A stretch of DNA of 64,000 nt from Sphingomonas jinjuensis (GCF_014197105.1 NZ_JACIEV010000010.1:62001-126000), one strand, 5' to 3'. Shown: positions 8,855 through 17,934, counted from the stretch's first letter. Notes: a model not told the origin generated them from the letters alone. Program-made: numbers and translations.

Positions 8855-10045
8855 TTATCGTGACAGCGCGGCGACGCCGGGCAGCTCCTTGCCCTCCATC
8901 CATTCCAGGAAGGCGCCGCCCGCCGTCGAGACGAAGGTGAACGCGTCGGCGACGCCGGCGGTGTTGAGCGCCGCGACGGTGTCGCCGCCGCCCGCCACCG
9001 ATACCAGGCTGCCGTCGGCGGTCAGCGCCGCCGCGGTCTTCGCCAGCGCGACCGTCGCCGCCTCGAACGGCGGGGTCTCGAACGCGCCCATCGGCCCGTT
9101 CCACACCAGCGTCCGGCAATTCTTCAGCACATCGGCCAGCGCCTCGGTCGCGGCGGGACCGACGTCGAGGATCATCTCGTCCGCCGCCACCTCGTGGACG
9201 TTGACGGTGCGCGTCGCCGGATTTGGCTTGAACTCCTTGGCCACCACCACGTCATACGGCAGGTGGACGGTGCAGCCGGCGCGATCGGCCGCGTCCATGA
9301 TCTCGTCGGCGGTGCCGGTCAGGTCGTGCTCGCACAGCGACTTGCCCACATCGACGCCGCGCGCGGCCAGGAAGGTGTTGGCCATGCCACCACCGATGAT
9401 GAGATGATCGACCTTGCCGACCAGATGCTTCAACACGTCTAGTTTGGTCGACACCTTGGCACCGCCGACCACCGCCGCAACCGGATGCTCGGGTTTGCCC
9501 AGCGCCTTTTCCAGCGCGTCGAGCTCCGCTTCCATCGCCCGCCCTGCGAACGCCGGCAGCTGCCGCGCCAGTCCCTCGGTCGAGGCATGCGCGCGATGCG
9601 CCGCCGAGAAGGCGTCGTTGACGTATAGGTCCCCGAGCTTCGCAAAGCGATCAACGACATCGGCGTCGTTCTTCTCTTCGCCGGCAGAGAAGCGGCTGTT
9701 CTCGAGCACGGCGATGTCGCCGGGCTGCATCGTGGCCACCGCCGCCTCCGCACCCTCCCAATCGACGAAACGCACCGGACGACCCAGCACCTCCTCATAG
9801 GGCTTGGTCACCATCGCCAGCGACATGTCTGGATTGGGCTGACCCTTGGGGCGGCCGAAATGTGCCAGCACCAGCACGATCCCGCCGCGGTCGGCGAGTT
9901 CGGTCACTGTCGGCACCGTTGCGCGCAACCGCGTCGCGTCGGTAACCGCGCCGTCCGCCATCGGCACGTTCAGATCCTCGCGCACCAGCACGCGCTTGCC
10001 CTGGATGTCGCCCATATCGTCGAGCGTCTTGAACGGCTTGGTCAT
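8855..10045 (-). CDS. pgk: Phosphoglycerate kinase
   Basis: 396 residues, normal length. It transfers phosphate from 1,3-bisphosphoglycerate to ADP. Signature segments include [11 protein letters not shown] (19-29), [12 protein letters not shown] (116-127), GGAKVSTK and the C-terminal nucleotide loop [11 protein letters not shown]. The ATG at 10045 overlaps the stop of the MOSC gene (ATGA). With gap just upstream and fda downstream it forms a lower-glycolysis block. Confidence 0.97.
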   Translation of the reverse strand: MTKPFKTLDDMGDIQGKRVLVREDLNVPMADGAVTDATRLRATVPTVTELADRGGIVLVLAHFGRPKGQPNPDMSLAMVTKPYEEVLGRPVRFVDWEGAEAAVATMQPGDIAVLENSRFSAGEEKNDADVVDRFAKLGDLYVNDAFSAAHRAHASTEGLARQLPAFAGRAMEAELDALEKALGKPEHPVAAVVGGAKVSTKLDVLKHLVGKVDHLIIGGGMANTFLAARGVDVGKSLCEHDLTGTADEIMDAADRAGCTVHLPYDVVVAKEFKPNPATRTVNVHEVAADEMILDVGPAATEALADVLKNCRTLVWNGPMGAFETPPFEAATVALAKTAAALTADGSLVSVAGGGDTVAALNTAGVADAFTFVSTAGGAFLEWMEGKELPGVAALSR

Positions 10046-10551
10046 GCTTCCTCGATCCTGATCTCATCGCCCACGGCGATATGGCCACCCTGACGGACGC
10101 GCGTACACACCCCACCGCGCCAGTCCGGCGTCAGCGCCGCCCGCAATCCGGGCGCGAGCGCTTCCATCCGCTCGCACGGGTCGGTTTCCCGGGTGATTTC
10201 GACGACGACGTCGCGCCCGATGCGCAAGCGAACGCCCGGCACCTGCGGCAGATCCAGCCCGTCGACCAACAGGTTGGCCCGGCGCTCCTGCCACGCAATG
10301 GTATGGCCGACCTCCGCCATCGCCGCGTCCCAGTCGCCGCGTTCGATCAGCGTCACCTGTCGCCGCCCGCGCCCACCCGGCTTCACCGCGCCGCGGAAGT
10401 CGCCATGGATGCCGCCGTCGACCGTCACCTCGACCGCCTCCACCAGCTCCATCGGCGCCTTCGGAAAGGCATGGCGAGCGATCCCCGCCAGTACGCCGAT
10501 CCGCCCGGACGGTGCGGACGTCACCGCAGCATCCAGGCGCAGGTCCTTCAT
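10042..10551 (-). CDS. MOSC domain-containing protein
   Basis: 169 residues, a stand-alone MOSC (molybdenum cofactor sulfurase C-terminal) domain. Typical features: GIHGDFRG (about 46-53), a conserved cysteine in ETDPCERM (Cys near residue 122), and the tail [17 protein letters not shown]. Small MOSC proteins of this kind (YiiM-like) are thought to handle molybdenum cofactor or detoxify N-hydroxylated compounds; the substrate here is unknown. It starts one base after the gap stop and overlaps pgk, which puts it inside the glycolytic operon. ATG at 10551 is chosen because the frame upstream overlaps gap. Confidence 0.85.
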   Translation of the reverse strand: MKDLRLDAAVTSAPSGRIGVLAGIARHAFPKAPMELVEAVEVTVDGGIHGDFRGAVKPGGRGRRQVTLIERGDWDAAMAEVGHTIAWQERRANLLVDGLDLPQVPGVRLRIGRDVVVEITRETDPCERMEALAPGLRAALTPDWRGGVCTRVRQGGHIAVGDEIRIEEA

Positions 10552-10552
10552 C

Positions 10553-11560
10553 TTAAAGGAACTTCGCCATCGCGGTCGCGGTGTCGACCATGCGGTTCGA
10601 GAAGCCCCATTCATTGTCGTACCAGCTGACGACACGCACCAGCTTGCCGTCGATCACCGCCGTCTCCAGCCCGTCGACCGTCGACGAGGCGGGCGTGTGG
10701 ACGATGTCGGTCGAGACCAGCGGATCCTCCGAATAGACCAGCACGCCTTCGAGCGGGCCGCTCTCGGCCGCAGCCTTCAGCAGCTGGTTCACTTCCTCGC
10801 GCGTCGTGTCGCGCTTGGGCGTGAAGGTCAGGTCGACCAGGCTGCCGTCCGGCACCGGCACGCGCACCGCCGACCCGTCGAGCTTGCCCTTCAGTTCGGG
10901 CAGCACCTCGCCCACCGCGCGCGCGGCGCCGGTCGTGGTCGGGATGATGCTCATCGCCGCGGCGCGCGCGCGGCGCAGGTCGGGGTGGATCTGGTCGAGG
11001 ATCTTCTGGTCATTGGTATAGGCATGCACCGTCGTCATCAGCCCGCGCTCGATGCCGATCGCATCGTTCAGCACCTTGGCGACTGGCGCCAGGCAGTTGG
11101 TGGTGCAGCTGGCGTTCGACACGATGGTGTGCTCGGCGGTCAGCTTGTCGTTGTTGACGCCGTAGACGACGGTCAGGTCGACGTTCTTGCCGGGGGCGGA
11201 GATCAGCACCTTCTTGGCGCCGGCGTCGATGTGCTTCTGGCAGCTGTCGCGGTCGGTGAAGAAGCCGGTGCACTCCAGCACCAGCTCGACGCCCAGTTCC
11301 TTGTGCGGCAGGTTGGCGGGATCGCGCTCGGCCGTCACGCGGATGCGCTTGCCGTCGACGACCAGGTCCTGGCCCTCGGCATGGACATCGCCGGGGTAGC
11401 GGCCGTGAACGCTGTCGCGGCTGAACAGCCACGCATTGGCCTTCGCATCGGCGAGGTCGTTGATCGCCACCAGCTCCAGCGTCGTGTCCTGCTTCTCCAG
11501 GATCGCCCGCGCCACCAGGCGTCCGATGCGCCCGAAGCCGTTGATCGCCACCTTCGTCAT
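10553..11560 (-). CDS. gap: Glyceraldehyde-3-phosphate dehydrogenase
   Basis: 335 residues, type I GAPDH. Rossmann motif INGFGRIGR at 6-14 and catalytic cysteine C152 in [12 protein letters not shown]. It oxidises GAP to 1,3-bisphosphoglycerate, with NAD+ as expected from INDL at 33-36. ATG at 11560. It is the first gene of the minus-strand operon gap-MOSC-pgk-fda-PH-thiE. The transketolase gene often found beside gap in Alphaproteobacteria is absent here. Confidence 0.97.
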   Translation of the reverse strand: MTKVAINGFGRIGRLVARAILEKQDTTLELVAINDLADAKANAWLFSRDSVHGRYPGDVHAEGQDLVVDGKRIRVTAERDPANLPHKELGVELVLECTGFFTDRDSCQKHIDAGAKKVLISAPGKNVDLTVVYGVNNDKLTAEHTIVSNASCTTNCLAPVAKVLNDAIGIERGLMTTVHAYTNDQKILDQIHPDLRRARAAAMSIIPTTTGAARAVGEVLPELKGKLDGSAVRVPVPDGSLVDLTFTPKRDTTREEVNQLLKAAAESGPLEGVLVYSEDPLVSTDIVHTPASSTVDGLETAVIDGKLVRVVSWYDNEWGFSNRMVDTATAMAKFL

Positions 11561-11627
11561 CCGACTACTCCTCGCTGCATGATTATACGGCACCGCAAGC
11601 GATTGGCGCTGGCGCCGGGCGGCTCGC

Positions 11628-11656
11628 CTTTGCGGGGGCACGGCCTCTCCTGTCAA
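11628..11656 (-). promoter_or_regulatory. Candidate gap operon promoter in the divergent gap/zapA-side spacer
   Basis: A perfect TTGACA on the minus strand (11656-11651) is followed 17 bases later by GCAAAG, a poor -10. The whole spacer 11561-11714 must also hold the promoter of the plus-strand coiled-coil/zapA operon, for which no convincing pair was seen. Confidence 0.28.
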
Positions 11657-11714
11657 CCGCACTGCCGGGGCAAATGCGGCTTGCCGCACGGGCATGCGGT
11701 GCTATCGCGCCGAT

Positions 11715-11897
11715 ATGGCACAACAAGCATCCGCGGGCGACCGGATCGACGCCGCGCTCGCCCGGATCGAGAACGCCGTCCTGCGCCGTGACGCGGCGGC
11801 GAACGCACTGGCCGAACGCCACGCCGTCCTGCGCAAGCGGATGGCCGAAGCCGTCACCGCACTCGACGCGGTGATCGCCGGCGAGGAGCGCGGCTGA
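11715..11897 (+). CDS. Short coiled-coil protein upstream of zapA (ZauP-like position)
   Basis: 60 residues, Ala/Arg/Glu-rich, with regular hydrophobic spacing across its length (DRIDAALARIENAVLRRD, then VLRKRMAEAVTALDAVI), which predicts a helical coiled coil. The stop overlaps the zapA ATG (TGATG). In Caulobacter a coiled-coil protein encoded in an operon with zapA, ZauP, works with ZapA on the Z-ring; the same arrangement here suggests a related role in division, but no sequence comparison was possible. The ATG at 11715 is chosen because upstream codons in the same frame have poor composition. Confidence 0.7.
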   Translation: MAQQASAGDRIDAALARIENAVLRRDAAANALAERHAVLRKRMAEAVTALDAVIAGEERG

Positions 11898-12205
11898 TGG
11901 CCGAGGTGACGATCACGGTCGGCGGCCGCCCCCATTCCATCGCCTGCAAGGACGGCGGCGAGCATCGCATCCGCCAGCTCGGCCAGATAATCGACGCCAA
12001 GTGGCAGGCGGCGCAGCGCGCCGCCGGCGGCATGGGGGCAGAGCGGACGATGCTGTTCGTGGCGCTGATGCTCGCCGACGATCTCGACGAGGCGGAAACC
12101 CGCCCGCCGGAGGGCGCAGCGCTCAGCGAAACCGCGCTCGCGCGAATCGCCGACCGGCTCGAAAGCCTCGCCGACGCCCTTGAGAACAAGCCGGCGAGTG
12201 CCTAG
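11897..12205 (+). CDS. zapA: Cell division protein ZapA
   Basis: 102 residues, the usual size of ZapA. The N-terminal globular part starts AEVTITVGGRPHSIACKDGG, the typical 'V.I.G..Y.i.C..G.E..l..LA..ID' pattern with HRIRQLGQIIDAK, followed by a C-terminal helix (about 65-100). ZapA tetramers bridge FtsZ filaments at midcell in the cytoplasm. It overlaps the upstream coiled-coil gene and is followed by 6S RNA and fau, an arrangement also found in gammaproteobacteria. Confidence 0.9.
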   Translation: MAEVTITVGGRPHSIACKDGGEHRIRQLGQIIDAKWQAAQRAAGGMGAERTMLFVALMLADDLDEAETRPPEGAALSETALARIADRLESLADALENKPASA

Positions 12206-12212
12206 ATAGATG

Positions 12213-12374
12213 CCCGGCGGGTTCTGCCCGGTACGAGCCTTTATTATCCCTGAGGCTATTCATCATCCAAGGGGGCTGTCCCTGCCCGGGCCCTGGCCCG
12301 ACGCACATGGTCCCCACCTGACGTACCGTGCGTCAGAGGATAACCCGGCACACGGCCACGGCGGTCCCGCCACC
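12213..12374 (+). ncRNA. ssrS: 6S RNA
   Basis: The spacer between zapA and fau folds as a long interrupted hairpin. The closing stem GGCGGG (12216-12221) pairs with CCCGCC (12366-12371), then GCCCGG-type pairs flank a large internal region. The segment CCCTGAGGCTATTCATCATC resembles the E. coli 6S segment around CCCCTGAGCCGATATTTCAT, and the zapA-ssrS-fau order is the same as in E. coli. 6S RNA mimics an open promoter and binds the housekeeping RNA polymerase holoenzyme, mainly in stationary phase. Ends are approximate. Confidence 0.85.
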
Positions 12375-12388
12375 CGCCCCTTCCATTC

Positions 12389-12925
12389 ATGACCGACAAA
12401 CGGGCGCTGCGCGCGCGCATGCGCGGCCTCCGCGATGACGGCGACCGGTCGGGCACGCTCGCCGTACCCAGTGTTTTCCACGAACGGTTGGCGCCGGGCC
12501 TCGTCGTCGCATCCTACATCCCGATCGGCAGCGAGGCTGATCCCGCGCCCTTCGCCGACGCCGCGACGGTGGCGGGCTGCATCATCGCGCTGCCGCACGT
12601 CGTCGATCGCGCCAGCCCGATGCGCTTCCTCCGTCAGGTCGGGACTTCGGCGCTTCAGCCCGGCCCCTTCGGCCTGCGCCAGCCCGCCGCCGATGCCGCC
12701 GAGCTGGCGCCCGACATCATCCTGACGCCGCTTGTCGCCTTCGATCGCCGCGGCAACCGGCTGGGCCAGGGCGCGGGCCATTACGACCGCGCCTTCGCCG
12801 CCCATCCCGCCGCCTGGCGCATCGGCATCGCCTGGGCGATACAGGAACACGACGGGCTGACCCCCGACCCGTGGGACATGCCCCTCCACGCCATCGCGAC
12901 CGACAAGGAATGGATCACGCCATGA
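12389..12925 (+). CDS. fau: 5-formyltetrahydrofolate cyclo-ligase
   Basis: 178 residues. This ATP-dependent enzyme converts 5-formyl-THF to 5,10-methenyl-THF in the cytoplasm. The N-terminal KRALRARMRGLR basic helix and the C-terminal signature GxGxGxYDR, here LGQGAGHYDRAFA (about 127-139), are present, as is DIILTPLVAFDRRGNRLG. The ATG at 12389 follows 6S RNA by about 15 bases. It overlaps the next gene (ATGA). Equivalent to ygfA of E. coli, which also follows 6S RNA. Confidence 0.92.
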   Translation: MTDKRALRARMRGLRDDGDRSGTLAVPSVFHERLAPGLVVASYIPIGSEADPAPFADAATVAGCIIALPHVVDRASPMRFLRQVGTSALQPGPFGLRQPAADAAELAPDIILTPLVAFDRRGNRLGQGAGHYDRAFAAHPAAWRIGIAWAIQEHDGLTPDPWDMPLHAIATDKEWITP

Positions 12926-13134
12926 ACAACGGACCCAGCTGGCGAAAGCCCGTCGGCGCGATCGGCATCCTCGCGCTCATCCTGCTGTGGTGCGTGCTGG
13001 TCGTCAGCCTGTCAGGCGTCGTCGGCGAATGGCCGGGGCTGGCGCAGCTGGCCTTTTATGTCGTCACCGGCATCGTCTGGATCCTGCCGCTCAAGCCGGT
13101 GCTGCTGTGGATGGAGACCGGCCACTGGCGTTAG
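12922..13134 (+). CDS. DUF2842 family small membrane protein
   Basis: 70 residues with two membrane helices (about 12-32 and 40-60) and the conserved end WILPLKPVLLWM, which is typical of the DUF2842 family of Alphaproteobacteria. Function unknown. Its ATG overlaps the fau stop (ATGA), so the two are coupled. Integral inner-membrane protein by composition. Confidence 0.82.
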   Translation: MNNGPSWRKPVGAIGILALILLWCVLVVSLSGVVGEWPGLAQLAFYVVTGIVWILPLKPVLLWMETGHWR

Positions 13135-13190
13135 GCGGATGAAACGCGGGCTCATGCCGCAGCTCCGTCAGAAGGCAGCCAGCCTCCCAT

Positions 13191-13243
13191 CCGTTCGCCC
13201 TGAGGAGCCGCTGAGCGACGTCGATGCGGCGTCTCGAAGGGCC
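13191..13243. repeat. Family B intergenic repeat, single degenerate arm
   Basis: CCGTTCGCCCTGAGGAGC...GCGTCTCGAAGGG matches the left half of the family B elements at 24025 and 40294 but has no right arm. The rest of 13135-13317 shows no gene or other structure. Confidence 0.65.
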
Positions 13244-13317
13244 ACCGCGCGCGGGCACGTTACCCGGTCCACCAATATCTCTGAAACCTTCGCCAGCGCG
13301 TCTTTCAGACTGCGCTG

Positions 13318-13394
<77 letters not shown>

Positions 13395-13438
13395 TTGAAG
13401 CGTTGAGGCGCGCCAACTATGCGACGCGCCCCCCCCTG

Positions 13439-14665
13439 TCAACCGCCCTCGCCGACACTTTCTTCCGGACCCTTCCGCCGCCCACGCTGCTGGACGAGCG
13501 TGCCATGTTCGAACAGGAAGCCGGCGATGTCGGGCTTGCCCGCCGCATCGAGCACGGTCTGCAGGATGATGAGCAGCGGCACCGCCAGCAGGGCGCCGAC
13601 CGTGCCCCAGACCCAGCCCCAGAAGCTTAACGAAATCAGGATCATCACCGGATTGATCGTCAGCCGGTGACCGACGATCAGCGGCGTGATCGCATTCGCC
13701 TCGACAAGGTGGAAGCCATACATGATCGCCGGCGGCAGCAGCGCCAGCCAGATGTCGTTGAACGTCATCAGCCCACCCACCGCGAGCAGGAACGCGCCCA
13801 GCACCGGTCCGAAATACGGCACGTAATTCAGCAGCGTGACGATGCCGCCCCACATCAAGGGATAGGGCATGCCGATGAAATACAGTGCCAGCGCCACCGA
13901 CAGGCCCAGGCAGACGTTGATGAGCGTGATCGTGCCGAGATAGGCCGAGACGTCGTCGACGACGTCCTGGATCACCCGCGCGGTCGCCATCGCGCCGTCG
14001 AAGCTGGTCCGCCCGGTGATCGTGCGCCGCCGCATCTTCGACCAGCCCGACAGGAAGAAGAACACCGTCAGCACCGCGAACAGCAGCTGGATGATGACCG
14101 CCGGCGCCGAGGTCGCGGCCAGCTCGACGATCGAGCTCGGCGGCGCCACCGCCGCCGCCTGCGGCCGGACGACCGGAGTCGAGGCGACCTGGCGCAGCAT
14201 CTTGTTCACCGATTTTTCGAGCGTCGAATAGAGATCGAGCAGCGGCGACAGGTTTTCCTGGATACGGCTGATTCGCGACGGCAGCAGCCGGAAGAAATCG
14301 GTCGCGGGCACCACGATCGCGGCGATCGCGATGTTGGCGATGATCAGGAACGTTACCACGCACAGCAGCGCGGCGATCGGTGAGGGCAAGCCCCGGCGTT
14401 CCAGCCATTCGAGCACCGGCACCAGCGCGATCGCGATGACCAGCGACGCCGTCACCGGCAGGAAGAATTCCGCCCCCGCCTTCAACGCGAACGGAGTCGC
14501 CAGGACTAGGCCGATGCCCGCCGTCAGCGTCAACGCCGCCAGCAGCCGGTCGCGCCGCATCGCGATGCGCAGCGCCTCGTCGGTCGGCAATCCCGCCGGC
14601 ACGCCGAGGACGGTATCGGGCAGCCCGTCGAGCTGCGTGTCGGGATCTATGCGTCCATCGGTCAT
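13439..14665 (-). CDS. AI-2E family transporter (PerM-like)
   Basis: 408 residues with about eight membrane segments: two near the N-terminus (45-85), one at about 93-115, then a long soluble stretch (120-195) and a C-terminal membrane block (200-375) with the NYVPYFGPVLGAFL motif typical of the family. These are inner-membrane permeases with varied substrates; some are cation/proton antiporters, and the 'AI-2 exporter' name is not safe to apply here. ATG at 14665. Stand-alone gene next to tRNA-Asp. Confidence 0.87.
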   Translation of the reverse strand: MTDGRIDPDTQLDGLPDTVLGVPAGLPTDEALRIAMRRDRLLAALTLTAGIGLVLATPFALKAGAEFFLPVTASLVIAIALVPVLEWLERRGLPSPIAALLCVVTFLIIANIAIAAIVVPATDFFRLLPSRISRIQENLSPLLDLYSTLEKSVNKMLRQVASTPVVRPQAAAVAPPSSIVELAATSAPAVIIQLLFAVLTVFFFLSGWSKMRRRTITGRTSFDGAMATARVIQDVVDDVSAYLGTITLINVCLGLSVALALYFIGMPYPLMWGGIVTLLNYVPYFGPVLGAFLLAVGGLMTFNDIWLALLPPAIMYGFHLVEANAITPLIVGHRLTINPVMILISLSFWGWVWGTVGALLAVPLLIILQTVLDAAGKPDIAGFLFEHGTLVQQRGRRKGPEESVGEGG

Positions 14666-14776
14666 CGCATCACCCTATCCTCACGCATCACCGCCCGCCA
14701 GCGATGCTTCGCGGCGACCGTCGCTTGACTTGATCGGCCCGCCGGTCAGGTTTTGCTTACCGACCGGAGTCCACCA

Positions 14777-15862
14777 ATGCCTGCCGAATCACGGCTGATC
14801 GACGACATTTACGAAGCCTCGGTCGCGGTCGAGCAATGGCCCGCCGTCCTGCAACGCATCGCGGACGGCGTCGGCGCGGTGGGCGCGACGATCGTCACCC
14901 GGTCGCCCGTCGGGGTCGAGATTGTCGCGTCGCCGCGATTGGAAGACGTCGTTGCCGCCTATCTTGCCGAGGGATGGGGCGCCGATCCCGAACATGCCGC
15001 GCCGCTCATCGCCGACCAGTGGCCGGGCTTCCGCGCCGAAGTGGACTATCGCACGCCGGCCGAGATCGCGGCCCTCCCCGTCCATGCCGAATTCCTCGAT
15101 CCGCGCGGCCTCTACGCCGGCACCGGGACGGTCATCCAGGGGACGCGCGACCATGCCGTCCATCTTGCGGTCGAAGGCTTCGCCGATCACGGGCGGTCGT
15201 GCGCGGCGATTCCCTTCCTCGACAGGCTGCGCCCGCATCTCGCCCGCGCGATCAGCCTGTCCGCGCTTCGCCCCGACCGCTCGCAGCTGGTGGTCGACAG
15301 CCTGGCGCTCGCCGGCGTCGCGGCGGCAGTCGTGTCGGCGGGCGGCCGCTTGCGCTCGGTCAACGATCGATTCGGCGCGCGGATGGGCGATCGGATGGTC
15401 GAGACGCTCGGCGGCCTGCGCTTCGCCGACCCCTTTTTGGCCGAGCAGCTGCGTATTGCGATTACCGGCAACGCATCGCGGGGGACCGTGCGAACGGTGC
15501 CGATCCATGGCGAGGCGCCCGGCGATGTCTTCGCCATCCATATCCTCCCGATCGTCGGCAGCGTCCGGGCGCTCTGCGGATCGGACGGCGTGCTGCTAAT
15601 GATCGCCGACGCGCACAACGCCAGTATCCCGAGTGCCGATCTCCTGCGCCTGATGTTCGACCTGACCCCCGGCGAGGCCCGCGTCGCGCGGCTGCTGGCC
15701 AGCGGCACCCCGATCGCCGATGCCGCCGCCGCCCTCGGGATCGGCAGCGGCACCGTCCGCACGCATCTGAAGGCGGTGTTCGCCAAGACCGGCGTCGCCC
15801 GTCAGGTCGATCTCGTCCGCCTCCTCGGCGGGCTAGGCGCACCCGCTCCCACGATTTTTTGA
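14777..15862 (+). CDS. LuxR-type HTH transcriptional regulator
   Basis: 361 residues. The C-terminal LuxR/GerE HTH lies at about 298-350 (LTPGEARVARLLASG...GIGSGTVRTHLKAVFAKTGV). The N-terminal 290 residues contain no recognisable autoinducer-binding, receiver or PAS signature that I can name. The ATG at 14777 is chosen because GGAG precedes it by 7 bases; a TTG at 14753 is also in frame. The gene is alone, with no luxI-like gene nearby, so quorum sensing is not supported. Regulators of this layout are common in sphingomonads. Confidence 0.8.
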   Translation: MPAESRLIDDIYEASVAVEQWPAVLQRIADGVGAVGATIVTRSPVGVEIVASPRLEDVVAAYLAEGWGADPEHAAPLIADQWPGFRAEVDYRTPAEIAALPVHAEFLDPRGLYAGTGTVIQGTRDHAVHLAVEGFADHGRSCAAIPFLDRLRPHLARAISLSALRPDRSQLVVDSLALAGVAAAVVSAGGRLRSVNDRFGARMGDRMVETLGGLRFADPFLAEQLRIAITGNASRGTVRTVPIHGEAPGDVFAIHILPIVGSVRALCGSDGVLLMIADAHNASIPSADLLRLMFDLTPGEARVARLLASGTPIADAAAALGIGSGTVRTHLKAVFAKTGVARQVDLVRLLGGLGAPAPTIF

Positions 15863-15920
15863 CCGCCCTATCCCTTTTGGGAGAGGCGCCATCGCGCACA
15901 CTGGACCTACAACCGGGCAG

Positions 15921-15944
15921 ACGGCCTGTCGGGGGAGAGGCCGT
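15921..15944 (+). other. Hairpin upstream of the 55-codon frame
   Basis: ACGGCCT and AGGCCGT form a perfect 7-bp stem around a G-rich loop, 15 bases before the ATG at 15959. It could act in the leader of the small frame or as part of the LuxR gene's 3' end. The remainder of the 15863-16182 spacer shows only the small frame listed next. Confidence 0.4.
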
Positions 15945-15958
15945 CCCGGAGAGAGGTC

Positions 15959-16126
15959 ATGGCCGAGGGAGGTTTCAGCGCACCGCCATCGGCTATCCCC
16001 ATGGCCTTTCGGCTGCGTAGCGTGTCGCTTCGCCGCCGCCTGGCGATGGTGATCGCATGCCGTGCGGCGCTGGAAACGGCGCCCGGCTTGCCGATCGCCA
16101 TCGACCGGTCGTCCGGGCCCGATTAG
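15959..16126 (+). CDS. Possible 55-residue small protein
   Basis: A short open frame begins at ATG 15959 right after GGAGAGAGGTC, one of the better ribosome-binding sites in the window, and ends at TAG 16124-16126. The product (MAEGGFSAPPSAIPMAFRLR..., ending SSGPD) is basic in the middle (RSVSLRRRLAMVIACR) and has no clear membrane helix. I recognise no family. Codon composition is only moderately biased. It could be a real small protein or chance; the ribosome-binding site is the main support. Confidence 0.35.
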   Translation: MAEGGFSAPPSAIPMAFRLRSVSLRRRLAMVIACRAALETAPGLPIAIDRSSGPD

Positions 16127-16182
16127 GGGGGCGCGCCGCGTCGTCCGCCCGTGGCTTCCGGGACGGACGGCGCGGCGGTTCG

Positions 16183-17934
16183 TCATGCCGCCGCGCTCAC
16201 CCGATCGGCGAACAGCGCCTTCAGATCCTTTTTCAGTATCTTGCCATTGGCGTTGCGCGGCAGCGGTTCGGCGCAGAAGCGGATCGCGACCGGCACCTTG
16301 AACGCCGCCAGCCGCTCGCGCACCCACGCCTGCAGCTCCGCCTCGCTCGCCTGACAGCCGGGACACAGATGAACCACCGCCGCGGGCTCCTCGCCCAGCG
16401 TGCGATGGGGGATGCCGACCAGCGCGCAGTCGGTCACCGCGGGATGCGCGTAGAGGACGTTCTCGACCTCGATCGAATAGATGTTCTCGCCGCCGCGCAG
16501 CACCATGTCCTTGGCGCGATCGACGATGAAGACGAAGCCCTCCTCGTCGATCCTGGCGAGGTCGCCGGTCCGTACCCAGCCGTCGACGAACGTCTCCGCC
16601 GTCGCCTCGGGCTTGTTCCAATAGCCCTTCACGATCATCGGCCCGCGCGCCCACAGCTCCCCGATCGTGCCGACGGGCAGCTCGGTAACGCCGTCCTCGG
16701 CAACGATCTTCAGGTCGGCGGCGGCGACCGGGGGACCCGCACTGTCGGGCCGGTTCAGATAATCCTCGGCCGTATGGCTCGTCACCGTCGCCATCGTCTC
16801 GGTCATCCCCCAGCCGTTGCCGGGGAGTGCGCCGAACTCCTCGTAGATGCGCCGCACCAGCTCGGGCGCCGAGGGCGCCCCGCCATAGGCGATCGCCTCC
16901 AGGCTGGAGAGGTCGTAGCGTCCGCGGTCGGGATGCTCGAGCAGCTGCCAGGCGATCGTCGGCACGCCGCCGGTCAGGTTCACCTTCTCGCGTTCGATCA
17001 GCTCCATCGCACGGACCGTGTCCCACTTGCGCATGAACACCATCGTCGATCCGGTCGCGAGCACCCCCATCATCGTCGCCGAACAGGCGGTGACGTGGAA
17101 CAGCGGGATCACCGTCAGCAGCACGCGCGGGGTCGGCTCGGGCGGCATCTCGCCGCGCCGCAGATACGCGCGCGCCGCGGAAAAGCCCCCCGACAGGATG
17201 TTGGTCATCAGGTTGCGATGCGTCCCCAGCGCCCCCTTGGGCGCGCCGGTGGTTCCGCTGGTGTAGAAGATCGTCGCATCGTCGTCGGTCGCGATCGTCG
17301 CGGGTGGCAGCGGCCGGTCGGGCAGCTCCCCCCAAGCGCCGGTCGGCCCCACCACCGAGTCGAGCGCGCGCGCCTTGCCCGTCGGCGGCGCATCGACGCG
17401 CGCGACCAGGACATGCTCCAGCGCCGGCAGCGAATCATAACGGTCGCGCAGGCGCGCGTGCCGCTCGGCATCGACGATGAGCACGCGTGCGCCCGAGTCG
17501 CTCAGGCCGTATTCCAGCTCGCCGCCGGTCCACCAGGCATTGAGCGGGACCGCAATCGCGCCGATCGCCGTGACCGCGAAGAAGGCGAGCGGCCATTCGG
17601 GCAGGTTGCGCATCGCGATCGCGACCCGGTCGCCCTTCCCCACCCCCAGCTCGACCAGATGGTGGGCCAGGGCGACCACTGCGCGAAAATGCGCCTCGAA
17701 AGTCACCCGCTCGCCTTCATAGACGGTGAAATCCCGGGCGCCGTGCCCGCGCGACGCCTCGACCAGCCAGCGCAGCGAGGGCGGCGCGTTCTTCCACACG
17801 CGGGTCGACACCCCGTTGATGTCGGCCATCTCCATTTCGAACTTCATGCCCGGTGCGGTCAGCCGTGCCGTCGCGTCGGCCAATGACATCGCCGGCCAGC
17901 CTGCGGGAAGGGCGATGATCGGTTCGCTGGCCAA
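16183..17934 (-). CDS. AMP-forming acyl-CoA synthetase
   Basis: 583 residues from a TTG start at 17934, chosen because AGGAGAG lies 6-7 bases before it; an ATG at 17889 is the alternative. ANL-superfamily motifs: the P-loop YTSGTTGAPKG (about residue 225-235), GWGMTETMA, the adenine/hinge TGDLARIDEEGF, and the C-terminal lysine region GKILKKDLK. It activates a carboxylic acid as its CoA thioester in the cytoplasm. It diverges from the serine hydrolase gene and is the first gene of the acyl-CoA catabolic region. Substrate unknown. Confidence 0.9.
   Translation of the reverse strand: MASEPIIALPAGWPAMSLADATARLTAPGMKFEMEMADINGVSTRVWKNAPPSLRWLVEASRGHGARDFTVYEGERVTFEAHFRAVVALAHHLVELGVGKGDRVAIAMRNLPEWPLAFFAVTAIGAIAVPLNAWWTGGELEYGLSDSGARVLIVDAERHARLRDRYDSLPALEHVLVARVDAPPTGKARALDSVVGPTGAWGELPDRPLPPATIATDDDATIFYTSGTTGAPKGALGTHRNLMTNILSGGFSAARAYLRRGEMPPEPTPRVLLTVIPLFHVTACSATMMGVLATGSTMVFMRKWDTVRAMELIEREKVNLTGGVPTIAWQLLEHPDRGRYDLSSLEAIAYGGAPSAPELVRRIYEEFGALPGNGWGMTETMATVTSHTAEDYLNRPDSAGPPVAAADLKIVAEDGVTELPVGTIGELWARGPMIVKGYWNKPEATAETFVDGWVRTGDLARIDEEGFVFIVDRAKDMVLRGGENIYSIEVENVLYAHPAVTDCALVGIPHRTLGEEPAAVVHLCPGCQASEAELQAWVRERLAAFKVPVAIRFCAEPLPRNANGKILKKDLKALFADRVSAAA

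Noticed and set aside
13439..15862. Quorum-sensing system (AI-2E transporter plus LuxR-type regulator)
   Set aside because: The LuxR-type protein has only the HTH in common with quorum regulators, no luxI or luxS gene is present, and the AI-2E family is functionally broad.
16057..17886. 609-codon open frame on the strand opposite the acyl-CoA synthetase, and others like it (358-1683 +, 19274-21283 -, 37237-38841 +, 51516-52604 -)
   Set aside because: These mirror real genes whose high third-position GC removes stops on the other strand. Their products are His/Arg/Asp-rich and show no family motif.
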